Shown piece by piece: positions 42,753-55,366 of a stretch of 64,000 nucleotides of DNA. The position numbers and the translations under genes are program-made. The stretch comes from Pelobates cultripes (lineage: Eukaryota > Chordata > Amphibia > Anura > Pelobatidae). The stretch spans positions 73,483,834 through 73,547,833 of the forward strand of contig OW240912.1 in NCBI GenBank assembly GCA_933207985.1, given 5' to 3'. A model generated the notes under the pieces. That model saw only the letters and a list, made by a program, of their open reading frames with translations, had not been told where the DNA came from and did no database searches. How positions within the stretch are numbered: position 1 is the stretch's first letter; every line of letters starts with the position of its first letter.

Positions 42753-43068
42753 AAGATTTAGCATATTACATTCCAATCTAGCTCGCTCTAAGTAAAACCA
42801 GGAAAAACATTGCATTTAACAAGAGAATTAGATTCAATATTTTGTTTCTCCTCTTCTATATATACTTCTCTACCCCAGCTGTCAGATATAAAGGACACAA
42901 TGTATGACAATCATCGACAGGGAGCTGGCCATGACGATGGAGGTGCCCAGGTGCAGGATAAAGAGGGGTGAATTTTACTTTTCAGTTTTTCTTACACCTT
43001 ACACATACTTGCTAAATATAAGAATATCTACTTATAATACTAAAATCCTTGAAAGTGATAGTTCCTCT

Positions 43069-43418
43069 TTAAAGGGACACTCCGCTGCTGAAATGGGCAA
43101 AAAGATGGAATGCACTGTTTACTAGGTATACCTCCAATGAATACATGCATGAATTTTTCATGTATGCATTCATTGGGGTATATCTTAAAAGAGAGTGTAA
43201 AAGAAGCAGTTTTCATGAAGTGGGGCCTTTGCAAACTCTCCACCTTTTTCCCCAGAATAGTCTCTTCACTGGTAAATAGCCTGTCAGAGGCTTCTCATTA
43301 AGATACCTCTGAAGCTTCCCTACTGTGCATGCGCACACACATGTTCATGCGCGCACGTCAGCCCATCTGTGTGCACACTCACAGCGTTCTGATCTGAGGT
43401 CTGATGATCAGGTATGCA
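43069..43418 (+). mobile_element. T2-type MITE 5' fragment (GGGACACTCC family)
   Basis: It begins TTAAAGGGACACTCCGCTGC and continues through CATTCATTGGGGTATATC to a purine/pyrimidine-alternating patch (CATGCGCACACACATGTTCA). The right end was not found; another element starts at 43420. Confidence 0.5.
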
Positions 43419-43419
43419 C

Positions 43420-43560
43420 AGGGACGGACTGACAGTGGCCTGGGCCCCCGGGCAAAATTAGCACCTGGGCCACAAGCAGACCGATGCTGGTGTAGGTGAA
43501 CCGTGTATTTGATTATATGTACATGTAAAGTGTGTGTATGTGTATATATGTTTCTGTGTG
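43420..43560 (+). mobile_element. hAT-like left end (CAGGGACGGACTGAC)
   Basis: CAGGGACGGACTGACAGTGG followed by CCTGGGCCCCCGGGC and TAGCACCTGGGCC, a terminus I associate with frog hAT-type repeats. It leads into TGTGTATG simple sequence; no right end found. Confidence 0.5.
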
Positions 43561-43810
43561 TATATTCACTGTGCGTGCTAGTGTAAGTGAATATATGTAT
43601 GTCTTTGTGCGTAGTGTCAGGATATGTGAATTCAGAGTATATCTGAATACATGTTTTTGGTTTTGTAAATAGGGTAGTATTTTTTTATGTATGTTTGTGT
43701 AGCATGGCAGTTTGTATAAAGGAGTATTTCTGAATTTTGGCAATGTGTTTGTATGAGGTCCAAATTTTGCGTCTTAAATTACAAATCAAGTGTTAAATGT
43801 TACAAGCCAC

Positions 43811-44156
43811 CGTAACGGAACACTATAGTGTCAGGAATACAAAAGTGTATTCCCAACGCTATAGGTTTCTGGCCCCCCTTAAAAATGGGATTTACTCACC
43901 TTCTTTTTCCATCACCGACCAAACTCCTTGGCAGAGTTCATCACTACGCTGTGCCAATCACCATCTCCTCATAGAGATGCATTGAATCAGTGCTTCTCTA
44001 TGACATGCGTTTAGCGTCTCCATGCAGAGCATGGAGTTGCTGAATGTCAGTGCTGCACATTTTGCAACACTGACACAGGAAGCACCTAGATGTTCCTAGG
44101 CAGCAATGTAAACACTGCTTTTTCTCTGAAGCAGGGGGGTAGGAGTGGTCCTTTAA
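43811..44156 (+). mobile_element. T2-type MITE, degenerate left end
   Basis: GTAACGGAACACTATAGTGT is a mutated TTAAAGG start. The right end is GGAGTGGTCCTTTAA with TTAA at 44153-44156. The interior has the reverse-strand donor AAG|GTGAGTAAATC near 43900. Confidence 0.65.
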
Positions 44157-45245
44157 CAAAGAGGTAGCAAATAGGTTACCTCTCCTGCTGTTATAAAACT
44201 ACAATGCCCATAATGCTTTGCTCTAGGAACAAGAGATAGGGCAGATAAACTGCATATGCTACACATCAAATTCTAATTGTGAAGTGTTGATTATTGATAT
44301 AAATCAAATCTGATTAGCTGTTTGAGTTCTTAAAAGATATATATAAAACTGAAAAAACACAGTGTAGATATTGCAAAGTTTGTTTTCTGCGAATACATAT
44401 ATAGAGATTGGGCAAAACTGCAGTGTGTTGGTTTTTTTATTACTGTATCTAATAGAAATCACCTGTGTTTATTTTGTACTTACAGAGTTTCTGCTTGTTG
44501 GGTGGCAAAATGTATTACACTGACTGCAACTCAGATTACCTTCTCAAAAAACAAATGTCACAAATGGTTTAATCAGGGGTCACATTTCACCATTCCTTTT
44601 GTCTGAATAAGCACACTTTAGAATATGTTCATGTGAGAGTCCCACGGCTGTAGAGCTGATTTATATTAAACTGCAGATGAACTACAGGATAACTGGAATT
44701 ATGTAACACAGGTCTTCGCTGCAAACATATTCTCAACCAGATTTCAAGAAACCAGAGTACTGAATTGCAAAGGGTTTTAGTATCATTTACAGGAAATTAA
44801 CCTTTGGCAGTTATTATTTCTCAGTTAGTACTTCTTCCAGAGAAAGTGGGATTGTATTTGGAAAATTTGTGTAAAGAATAATAATTATTTTATTATTTAA
44901 AAGTGGTGTAACAAACCACCTCTTTTACCAGTAGGATTTTGTCACAGATCTTATGGTAACCACAGCCTTCTGGGGTAGTCAAAGACCCGGGACACATCCA
45001 GCTCAGTTTTTCTGATTTATTTGGTGCTTCAAAATAAAATAAACAAAACAATTTTCCTTGTTCTTGTTTGAGCACTTACTAAACACAGTAATCACTATCT
45101 GGAATTGGGTGGCTTTCCAACTTACCGATTTACAATAACAAACTATAGCTGTAAGACATACCATTCCTCTGGCTCTTTCTCCCTCACTCTGCAGCAGGCT
45201 GATCCCTTCTTTTAAAAGCCTGCCTGCTAATTGACCAGCTACAGG
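44157..45245. other. No gene recognised
   Basis: AT-rich; no supported frame or repeat ends. Confidence 0.45.
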
Positions 45246-46170
45246 CAGTGGTGTATTTAGGTTTTGTGCCCCCCCCCCTCCTCCCCCAAGTAAAATTTTC
45301 CCCACCCCTTCCTGTCAAGGCCGCATTTTGACTGGCAGACGCACACTAACTGACAGATGCACACACTTATTAATAGATGCATACACTCATTGACAGACAC
45401 ACACTCTCATATACACTGATAAACAATGACATACACACACTCACTGGTTTGACACAGTGATAGACAGACATACACTTACTCGGACACACACTCACTGACA
45501 GACACACAGTCTCACTGACAGACGCACAAACTGACTGACCGACACATACACACTGACTGACCGACGCACGCACTGACTGACCGACACATACACACTGACT
45601 GACCGACACATACACACTGACTGACCGACACACACACATTCACTGACAGACACATACACTCACTTAAATTCACTGACACACACACTCACTGACAGAAACA
45701 CACACTCACTGACAGACAAACACACTCACTGACAGACACACACACTCACATTCACTTACACACACTCACAATTGTTATTATTTTAAAAAAAAATTAAATC
45801 CACCCAGCCTCCCTACTTTTAGGATAGCTGGGTGGATTTCTCACCTGGGGTCCACTGGGGCTGCTGGACATGGAGGTGGCCAGACGTGCAGGCGGGCAGT
45901 GGTTTCCTGGCATCGCTGGCGAGGGAGCACATTCCCCTGAGCTCTCTGCTCAGCTCCCTCGCTCGACCCGTAGTAATGCTGGGAGCCAGAATATGACGTC
46001 ATATTCCGGCTCCCGGCATTACTGCGGGTCCTGCGTGGGAGCTGAGCAGAGAGGTCAGGGGAAAGTTCTCCCTCGCCGGCCAGCCGCCTGCCCGCCTGCC
46101 AACCGGCCACCTCTTGGGCTCCCATAATACAAGGCAAACAAGACATTAGCCCTGGGCATTTGGGGGCGGC
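45246..46170 (-). mobile_element. hAT-like element D with shared core module
   Basis: A CAGTGGTGTATTTAGGTTTT terminus lies at 45246. Read on the reverse strand, the order is: GC-rich palindrome (45873-46113) centred on TGACGTCA (45994-46001), then CAGTGGACCCCAG|GTGAGA, an A/T-rich stretch, and a TGTGTCTGTCAGTGAG microsatellite (45340-45780). The left end on that strand was not identified, so the copy is probably truncated. Confidence 0.6.
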
Positions 46171-48239
46171 GTTTTTTTACCACCCACGGAAATTGACGCC
46201 CAAGGCAAATGCTCACAGTGGTAAAAGTGGTAAAATGTTCAAGCAAGCAAGTAATCAGAACATAGTAGTATTTATTTATACATTGTTTTGATGTATTTAT
46301 GTATAGGGGTACCATACAAACTATTTTGAAGGAAATGAATAAACTTAGCATGACAGATATTTTTTATTCGTACAAATGAAATTCTGCAATCTGTGGCTTC
46401 ATCTTGAAGCTGTTCTTAGGGAACTCTGAGTCATATGTCTATAGACAAAGCAGCATAGCAGGTGGAGCACAAGGGAGGATGACCAAATGGCGGTCATATA
46501 GATCCCCATTGGCCCAATTTATTTAGTCTCTTCCTCACATTGGGTGAGGGGAGGCATGGGGGGTTATGAAGAGACTAGCAATCAGCAAAGCTTCCTGCAG
46601 ATTTCAATTTTAAATAATCAAATCACAAGAAAGGAGCCAGTAACCCTTTCCTTATAATTAAAAAATAAATGAAATATGAATTGCTTGGGTAACATTTAGC
46701 TCAACAGATAATGGACAACAATTAGTTCAACAAGCAAATTTGGTTGCTGTTTCGTTGGCTGGATTTTGCATTCGGCCGTTTGTCATTCTGAAGAATGCCC
46801 AAATTGCTTAATTTTCAGATGAATACATAGATCATATGAAAAATTATTCCCAAATCTAGAAATTAATATATCAGAGCACACAATGTGTGTGAAATAACCA
46901 TTAGATGTGTAGAGGACGAAAACATGGAGTACTTTTTTTGTTTAAAGTTACTTTTCGTTACCTCAAAGTTTACATGAGAAATGACTATTGTGAAGAGCAC
47001 TTTTCTCGTATCTCCTGTGCAGAAGAAGTTGGGTGCTTGAACCTCCTCCATGTGCTAGTTGGAAGATGCTCCCAAAAATAGTGGATAGCCCAGACTCACT
47101 ATCTTCCAGTCCTGAGTTTGTAAAATTTGGGGTATTTTCCAGACTGATCTCAATATGTTTTCTTTTAGTGCACGAGAGTCGTTGAAGATGTAAGAGACAC
47201 AGCTTTTAATAAACGTTAAAGATGATAAGCCAGTATTTACCACTTTTGAACATATTCTCCAATCAGGTATTCTAATTCTACTGACTGGATGGAGAAACCA
47301 TTGTTCACAGCCACACTGCAATTCCACCACTGGTGAAGCTGTGTTGTATCATACATTTTTTAGCCCCCCAAAGATGTGGAAATGTGTGTTTCCTGACGCC
47401 CAGGACATGTGGTTGTAGGCGTTAGACAGACAGTTTTTTATTAAGCCTTGTTACATATGGTTACAGTGCGGAGTGGAGGTATACATTTCCACAACAGTGC
47501 CAGGTAACCTCATCATGCTTCTGCTCATGATTAAGTCAAAGATTTTTGAATTACAAGGTGATGTTCATGAAAATAAATCTAAATTGCATAGATTTTACAC
47601 TACTCTTTGTCTTACAAGCCGAAATGTCAAGCTGCTCCTTTCCGGCACAAGCCACATGATGCCATCTGTCATTCATCCTGGCATCATGGATGACAAGAGC
47701 CACTCCACCGACAGTCTCTCCCATACTTAGCATGGTGCATGCATGACATCATTTCAGCGACGGTGCCTAATCACGGTTTGGTGTTGCTCTAATGATGCTA
47801 ATACCTCTCATGACGTATGCATGGTGTATATAGCATGACTGTGTGATGTGCATGACTATGTGTGTATGAGAGTGACTATGTGGAGATGAATGTGTGTATG
47901 CAGGGTGATTGTGTGTTTATGGGGGGTCACTGTGCGGGTATTGTAGAATGACTTTGTGTGTATGGAGGGTGGATGTGTTTATTGGAGAGTGACTGTGTGA
48001 GTTGGGGTGACTGTGGGGGAGCTGATTGTGGAGGGTGACTGTGGGGTATAAGTGTGTGGGGAGTCTGTGTCTATGTTTCCAGCCTCCCCACACAGTATAA
48101 TATCTCAAACCTGTGCTGCCTGGACTTCAACCTTTTTTCAATGGGTGTATGGTGCCTTGGCTATTAGTTATCCCATATCATTTTAAACTACCCCTTAGGG
48201 TAATGCAATTATATTTACTGTCTTTTTTTATGATTAAAT
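46171..48239. other. No gene recognised
   Basis: On the reverse strand, two adjacent frames (47330-47055 and 47051-46863) share one phase across a single stop and look less like simple repeat than others here, but I recognise no domain in them. TGACTGTGTG-type simple sequence lies at 47840-48070. Confidence 0.35.
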
Positions 48240-48372
48240 GAACAATCTGGGCATCATAACGACCTAATTTGAATGAAGTTGTTATGGTGCCAGGAGATCT
48301 CTGGCGCTGGTTTACTTTTAGGGTTTATACCCCAAAGGGTCTCCTGGCAGCATAAAGGTTCCCTTTAAGGGC
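48240..48372 (+). mobile_element. T2-like fragment
   Basis: CATCATAACGACCTAATTTG, GTTGTTATGGTGCCAGGAG and GGTTCCCTTTAA resemble the 3' region of CATAACCACTTC-type T2 MITEs. 48373-49744 has nothing recognised. Confidence 0.4.
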
Positions 48373-49744
48373 AAATAAGGTAAATTAGACAAAAGGCTAA
48401 TTATTATTACTTTTTATCACACCCTTCAATAAGAGATTTATTCATAAACCTGGAATTTCTGGAGAAATAAGAAGCGACTGACAAAGTAACTGACATGGGA
48501 AGCTTGACCTAAAAATGCTGGTTTAAATAATAAAATAGCCAAATTGGAAACTTTGCTCCACTCAGCTATTTATCCAGCTCTGATATTTTGGCCCAAAATC
48601 TGGCGCAGCTTATTGAATAAAAATGTTGAAAATAATGTGTTTAATAACATTTACAAGGTTAAGATTTTAATGAACTCTAATAACTAAAGACTATTCTTAA
48701 GCCGTTCAGTATGTTAGCAAAATGGGAAGGCCTTTAAGAAAATGCCTGAATACAATGCCAAAATATCCCTCTGTAACTACAAACACATTTTGTTTTGAAA
48801 TACTGAATTACATAACTATGAGTCAGCTCACTTGGAGGGATTTGTATTTAAGCCTAAATTAGGCCATGGAGAGGGGTAAGTCAATTAAGACACTTAACAG
48901 AGTTTTTTTGGGTATCTGCTGTTACAGCTCTCGATATCAATACATTGTACATGGACACTTTGTTTTTAGAATGTCTCCTCTCCAATAACAAAGTACCCAA
49001 CTAAACCAAATAAAATGTGCATATTAGCTACGATATAGTTCATTTGTAGTTCCTGAATGAGAACAAGCAGGCTTTAGTCATTCTTTACTTAATTATACAT
49101 ATCAATACATGATATTTAGATTTTTTTTAAATTGTATTTGAATTGACTCCTTAGGCACCCAAATCACCTAATTTTATTGAATGCACAATTCAACGTTAAT
49201 CCAATGGCCCCCTCTTCTGTTCAGCCAGCTGCTTCCGCAATAGCCCAAGCAGCAATGGGCAGCAAAGTAAAGGGAGTTAAAGGAAGACCAAAATACTTTT
49301 GTTTGCTTAGGTGATTTCTTTATGTGTATGAAGTCTGTGTCCTCTTTTTTTTCTCGTTTTTTTTCTTATACAAAAAGTGCAGATTGCAATAGAAATTGGC
49401 ACTTTTATAAATTGACCTTGTTATACAGGTCCTGTTACTTTCCAGTTCGGTAAGCTCAGTGAAGCTAAACTCAAGAGGCACCTGCCATGCAAAGACTTCT
49501 CATTGAGTTGCATTGCAAAGTATGTGATTGGACAGTCACAGAAAGTCTGAGCTGGGAAAAAGGGGAGGGCTTGCAAAGGTTGCAGACAAGAGATCTACAG
49601 CTTTTGCAAACTGTTTTTAGATATTCTCACAATTAAAAATTAATAATTGAATGAATACATGTTTTTAATTGTGGGTATATCTACTAAACAGTGATTTATT
49701 TATATATTTATTTGTATTTGTGTATTGGTATGTCACTTTTGGGT

Positions 49745-50728
49745 TGCTGTAAGCACCATAACCACTTCATCTTACTGAAGTGGTTATGGCGCAATGCTTC
49801 TTTTCCTGCTGCCTTTCTTTCTTTCTTTCTTTTTTTTTGTTGTAAGCACATACAACATGCATAGCATACTAACCACAGATGTAATTTAATTGTCAATCAG
49901 ATGCTAGTTTTTATCTCCTGGTTTGTAAATTGAACTTTAATCACACACAAGAAGCTTCTGTAAGGTTTATCAAGCTAATAACAGTGCAAGAGATACGAAA
50001 TTCTAAATTAAACATTATGTGCAATAAAGGAAGTGTAAACACCTGATTTTACAGGAAGTGTTTATGAAGGCTGTGCAAGTCACATGCAGGGAAGAGTGAT
50101 TTAGAGGGAAACTATAGTGTCAGGAAAACAAACTTGTTTTCCTGTCACTATAGCTTCCACTCTGTCAAGGTCCCCCACCCCCGTGGTGCAGAAGGTGTAA
50201 TAATCCCTTCTGTCACTTACCTGGGTCCAGCACCGATGTCCCTCAGCGCTGGCTCAGCTCCACCCATGCTGCTCCCCTGTAGACATCAGCCGGTGGGGGA
50301 CACCTAATGCGCATGCGCGGTAATGACCATGTTCCCATTAGGATTTCCCCAAAGGAAAGCATTATTCAATGCTTTCCTATGGTGATTCAAGTGATCCTGG
50401 AAGTCCTCACGCATAGCATGAGGACGTCCAGCGTCGTTTAGGAGACCAAAAGTAGACTATCACTAGAGGCCACTAGTAGACAGCCACTAGAGGAGGAGTT
50501 CATCCTAGCAAGTAATTATTGCAGTTTATAAAAACTGCAATAATTACATGCTCAGGGTTAAGGGTGATAGGAGTTTGCACCCAGACCACTTCTATGAGCT
50601 GGGTGCTTACAGTGTCCCTTTACTCCTAAATGGCAGAGAATTGAGTAGTGGGACTTCAGGGGCATGATATATACACCAAAACAGTTTAATTAAGCTAGAG
50701 TTGTTTTGGTGACTATAATGTCCCTTTA
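49745..50728 (+). mobile_element. T2-type MITE with another T2-type MITE inside it
   Basis: The outer copy is the ACCAAAAC family (GGAAGTGTTTATGAAGGCTG ... AGAGTGATTTA | CTCCTAAATGGCAGAGAATT ... TATAATGTCCCTTTAA). It is interrupted at 50101-50621 by a second element that starts TTAGAGGGAAACTATAGTGT and ends CAGTGTCCCTTTA. The uninterrupted order GTGATTTAACTCCTAAATG is seen at 63340, which fixes the insertion point. Confidence 0.75.
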
Positions 50729-51226
50729 AATCTCTAACTCTGATATCAGAAAAAAAAAAAAAACATTCAATGGTTCTGTTTTTTTATCTCTCCCCTTCCT
50801 TAGTGCAGGGGTCAGAGGTAACAAAATCATAAGCTACTCTGTTGGCAACAAATGTCCTATCAAACTGAGTACATGATGCTGCCATGATTAGCCAGGAAAT
50901 AGCAAGTTTTATTTTAATGGATACACAAATTATAATATTATAATTCAGCCGAACTATTTTTTTTGCCAAAAATGAAATTACGTTTTGAACTTCTGACACT
51001 CCGTGAAAAATATTTGGGAATACGATTCAGATAAACCAAAAAGAGTGCAGAAATGGACCAATCAGTGGACTGCAAAATATATACATAATATAATATGATG
51101 CAATATTGCATTTTTAATATGTGTTTATGTAAAGTATTTTATGAGATTTGTATTACATGGAAATTCGATTTAAATCGGTTGATTTGGCCTACATTTAGTA
51201 CATTAGTCTTCAGTGCTCTAGATTGA
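50729..51226. other. No gene recognised
   Basis: A run of A near 50748; AT-rich; nothing supported. Confidence 0.45.
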
Positions 51227-51360
51227 GCCATGTTCTCGAACCCAGTCCTCATGGATCACCAACAGTCCAGGTTTTGTCAGTTTTTCTATTGGAAGAAAAC
51301 AGGGAAATACATAAATCCTGGACTGTTGGTGGTCCATGAGGGCATGTTTGGAGAACACTG
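51227..51360. mobile_element. Palindromic MITE (GTCCTCATGGA family)
   Basis: CATGGATCACCAACAGTCCAGG pairs with CCTGGACTGTTGGTGGTCCATG, and the outer ends CATGTTCTCGAAC and GTTTGGAGAACACTG are related. Non-coding, 134 bp. Confidence 0.7.
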
Positions 51361-51368
51361 CTCTAGAA

Positions 51369-51522
51369 CAGAGGTTCCCAACCCAGTCCTCAAGTACTCC
51401 CTTGTGGTCAAGGATTTAGGGATTACCCTGTTGTGTCTAAAATGTTTTTTTCATTTTTAAAAAAAAACAAAAAAACACCTCGGACACAATTGAGTACTGG
51501 AGGACTGGGTTGGGAACTACTG
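51369..51522. mobile_element. hAT-type MITE (GTTCCCAACCCAGTCCTC)
   Basis: GTTCCCAACCCAGTCCTCAA near the left end pairs with GGACTGGGTTGGGAAC at the right. The 8-bp flanks CTCTAGAA (51361-51368) and CTATAGAA (51523-51530) differ at one base and are a plausible hAT target duplication. Confidence 0.75.
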
Positions 51523-51530
51523 CTATAGAA

Positions 51531-52940
51531 CAATCTATTTAGTGAACCCACTCCTATGGTTTGGAGCTATTCTGGTTCAGTGAAAACTATTCAGCATAAA
51601 ACAATTTGCTCTGGTCGATTCGGAATTCATCCATGTGCTATGTAGGTAAACAAATTTCACCCATGCAATTACTTTCAGGAGAACTGAAATGGGCCAATCA
51701 GTGTGCTGCAAAATATACACTGTACATATTCTAAATATTCTGTATATGTTTTGCAGTACATTGATAGGCACATTTTCCTACCATTTAGTTTATGGATTAA
51801 GTGAGAAGTAACCAACAGAAGGAAAAAAAGTGGGAGCTGTAGAAAAAATCTATAATTATACATCATACATTTAATACATCTATAATTATACATCATACAT
51901 TTAATAAGTCTATACTACGTAAATATAGATTTGTTTTTACTGCTCCACCTTGTCTCTCTATTTCTATTGGTCGCTTGTCACTTGATCTGTGAATAAAATC
52001 GACATTTAGAGGCTGTCCCCTAACCATTAAATATCTGTTTGTAACAACAGACAAAACTCTGAATCACGACACAAACAAAACTGTTCACCCACTGTCCATT
52101 TCATTTGGTTCGTGATTCATCCATGTAGTGTTTTAAGTTGCAGAATTTGGAAGAACTGCTGATTGCCTGAAATTCGGACAAATTCAAATTTGTTTGAAAC
52201 CGAAAGTGCAAGCCTATTGGACATGAAGTCCTGATAAACCGGAGAACTCAAGCTACTTGTGCACAAATTCTTGTTTTGTAACATTGGTGAACAAATGATG
52301 AGTAAACGAAAACAGGTTGAGGAGGCCTATATCCAATATAACAGAAGGCAAAAGTGGTTTTCATTTTCTCTCTAATCCAGATTTCCAGGAATTGGATTCA
52401 TCTGTCATTTGTGCAAAGTTAGTTCCAGACACAAAGGTTAAATCATGAAAATAGTCTTTGAAGAAGCATTAACAGCCCGTAAAATAAGGAAAACAATGGA
52501 TTCCCTGATCTCATATCCTTCTAAAAACCTGTGCAAATTTTTATTCCGGATGTATGAAATATACATCCTGGTGGTCAATCAACACAAAGACACAGTTGCT
52601 GGAACATTGTTTGGCATGTAATAATGTATATGTGTGTGGCTGCGAGAGATATTATTGATACACTTTTTGCAGAATATGTCCAGCAGAGGTTTATGTAGTT
52701 CAGTAATGAGCAGCAGTTTCACTCATCAAATCTGATGAATGAAACTGCTAAAGAAAGCTAATAGCAAACACGCATGCAGCCATGCAGCATGTGCGTGTTA
52801 TACAAATGTCTCTACCTACTGAATGTCTGGGGAAATGGGTAGTGTTCTAGGTATAATGGTTTTGAAATTTGTTGAGATTATAAGCAACTGTGTATAAGGG
52901 GTCAGGGGTCAGGGGCCAGGAGCACTTAACATTATAACCT
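51531..52940. other. No gene recognised
   Basis: A 37-bp tandem duplication around ATACATCTATAATTATACAT lies near 51848-51912. Otherwise only short frames. Confidence 0.45.
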
Positions 52941-52980
52941 ATACCAAGGGTAGACAGCCTTTGGCACGCTATATGTTAAG
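52941..52980 (+). mobile_element. hAT-like terminus fragment
   Basis: CCAAGGGTAGACAGCCTTTGGCACGC resembles the GGGTAGGCAACCTTCGGCAC ends of a common frog hAT MITE; the long form is not quoted. 52981-53274 holds nothing else recognised. Confidence 0.4.
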
Positions 52981-53274
52981 TGGCATGACCACCCTTTAAA
53001 ATAAAAAAAATGAAAAAAATCACATCCATTCCAGTACAGAGACCAAGCTCTCCCTGCACTCCAATGCTCCTTCACTGCAGGTATGGGAATGCCATAGAGG
53101 CAGAGCTGCCTCAGAATGGGGACCATACCACCACTGGACATGCTATCTGTGCTGGTGATAGACATTTTTATGTCCAGCTTTAACTTAAGCCAGCCCGGAC
53201 CTATCATTCTGTGCTGGCTGATGATATCTTCGAGATGGACTTATATCTCCACCAGCAAGAACTGCTACCTAGCC

Positions 53275-53365
53275 TGATGAGATAGCTCAGTAGACTAAAT
53301 CATCATCACTAGAATCTGTTCAAGCCTTGTGTTACAGCTTCAAATCCTAGCAGCGTACCTGAAAA
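53275..53365 (+). mobile_element. tRNA-derived SINE-like unit
   Basis: TAGCTCAGTAGA (53283-53294) resembles a polymerase III A box and GCTTCAAATCCT (53337-53348) a B box, about 43 bp apart as in tRNA genes. The cloverleaf is decayed, so this is a SINE head or tRNA pseudogene rather than a working tRNA gene. Confidence 0.5.
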
Positions 53366-54197
53366 CAAGTAATCTGAATGTAATTTTTCTGGTTAAATAC
53401 TTTGTTATTTATGTGCATCATTTCATACTGTAGTATTCATAGTAGCATATACAGGCCTCTTAAACAATACATTTTAAAACACTGAAGTGGACATGATACT
53501 TGGAATATCTCTTTAAATATCAATCCTAAATTGATTTATTTTATTGGTCTATTTTTTTACTTTATATTTTATCATATTCCTAAATTGATTACACTGTTTG
53601 ATTTTAACTAATTATATTCTTTGCTTTCTATGTGGTTAATAAACAGCTGGAGAACCATCATTGGACACCCAAGCTTTATACAGTTACAAGTCACTAGATT
53701 CATAACAGCGCTTAATTAGAAATAATAAGTGAACTGTGGAGATTACATAGTGATCCTGATAATATTACCGGTCTGCACTGGGCTCATTTGTAACTCTGAA
53801 AGTTACATTTGTATCCTTCTAAAGCTCATATTGCAGCATTGACATATTTTCACTTAATCTCCCGGAAAGGCATGTTTTCGAAAACCAGGCAAAATCATTA
53901 TTTATGTTCATGTCAAGTTGTTCAGTAACAGATCCAACGAAGACAATATTTCTTGCGAAAACACATATTTTACAAAGAAATAAACCTTACTTGGTTGTAG
54001 AACACGTCCAAGATTAAAATGAACTTTGTTTTTATCCAATTGCTTTGTAATTATTAAGAGAAATAAAACAAATGTACCATATAAAGGCAGTTATTATTGG
54101 CATTTTCTTTGCATGCTTTGGAAGAACTTACTAATGAACTTCTCATGCACTTAGTAAAGTACCCTATTAATTGCCAAAATTAGACTATTGAATAAAC
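53366..54197. other. No gene recognised
   Basis: AT-rich, no supported structure. Confidence 0.45.
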
Positions 54198-54297
54198 NNN
54201 NNNNNNNNNNNNNNNNNNNNNNNNNNNNNNNNNNNNNNNNNNNNNNNNNNNNNNNNNNNNNNNNNNNNNNNNNNNNNNNNNNNNNNNNNNNNNNNNN
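54198..54297. other. Assembly gap (100 N)
   Basis: Exactly 100 ambiguous bases, a conventional placeholder of unknown true length. Confidence 1.
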
Positions 54298-54408
54298 TTG
54301 CAAACTTAAGCTGTGCTGTCATGTTCTCTATAGAGAGAAGAAGCTTTCTCCTGGCAACCCTTCCAAACAAACCATAATTGTTCTTTTTCAAATTGTACTG
54401 TCATGAAC

Positions 54409-54926
54409 TTTAAAGGATCACTATAGGGTCAGGAACACAAACCTGTATTCCTGACCTTATAGTGCTAAACCCACCTTTTAGATGGCTTGCACCCCCCTCA
54501 CCCCCTATAAAAGTATGAAACTCACCTTATTTCCAGCGCCACAAGGGTCTGCTGGATATGGCCCCGCCCCCCTTGTGTCATCAGCAAAATGGCCAATTTT
54601 TAGCCAATCAAATGCTTTCCCATAGGGATGGACCTCCTCATAAAGATGCATTGAATCAGTGCATCTCTGAGGAAAATTCAGCGTCTCCATGCAGAGCGTT
54701 GGGACGTTGAATGGCAAAGCTGCCTACTGTGCAGCCCTGAGCACGGAAGCAGCTCCAGTGGCCATCTGAGGAGTGGCCACCTGGAGGTGTCCCTAGGGGC
54801 AATGTAAACACTGCCTTTTCTATGAAAAGGCAGTGTTTACATGAAAATGCCTGAAGGGAGCTATTATACTCACCAGAACAACTACATTAAGCTGTAGTTG
54901 TTCTAGTGACTATAGTGTCCCTTTTA
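54409..54926 (+). mobile_element. T2/Kolobok-type MITE
   Basis: It starts TTAAAGGATCACTATAGGGT (TTAA 54409-54412) and ends TGACTATAGTGTCCCTTTTA; the final TTAA is mutated. A reverse-strand donor-like AAG|GTGAGTTTC lies near 54520. Confidence 0.8.
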
Positions 54927-55176
54927 CATTTAACATGCTAACTGACTCCTGTAGAGTCTCAGATGTAACTTTTTTGCAATTTCTCTGGCATTGCATGGCA
55001 ACTGTCTGGAATGTTTTGCACTTTTAAATAATCTTTCTCGTTGTAGAATGATGGACTTTAGATTGTTTGGAAATGGCCTCATTACCCTTCTTAGTTTGAT
55101 GGGCAGAAGTAATTGCTTCTCTAAGATCATTGCTGATGTTTTTCCTCCTTGGCATTGTGTTAACACACACCTGAAC

Positions 55177-55351
55177 CTAATACGGCGGGGGGGGGGGGGG
55201 GAGAGAGGGGGAAACCTAGGAATAAAACCCTACAAATATTGTTGGCCATAAGGCTTAAGGGCCTTACAAAACCTGTTATACCGTGTCTTTTGATATGATT
55301 TGACCTGTCTTGTAACCTTACTACATACAAATAAAGAATGTCAAAAAAAAA
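55177..55351 (+). mobile_element. 5'-truncated L1-type insertion with 15-bp duplication
   Basis: AACACACACCTGAAC occurs at 55162-55176 and again at 55352-55366. Between them lie a G-rich tract (about 16 G, 55186-55201), ACAAATAAAGAATGTC and a short poly(A). This is the signature of target-primed reverse transcription by an L1-type LINE. Only the last 175 bp of the parent RNA were copied. Confidence 0.85.
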
Positions 55352-55366
55352 AACACACACCTGAAC

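Noticed and set aside
53275..53365. A functional tRNA gene
   Set aside because: A- and B-box-like motifs are present, but the arms do not pair well and the boxes deviate from consensus; called a SINE-like unit instead.
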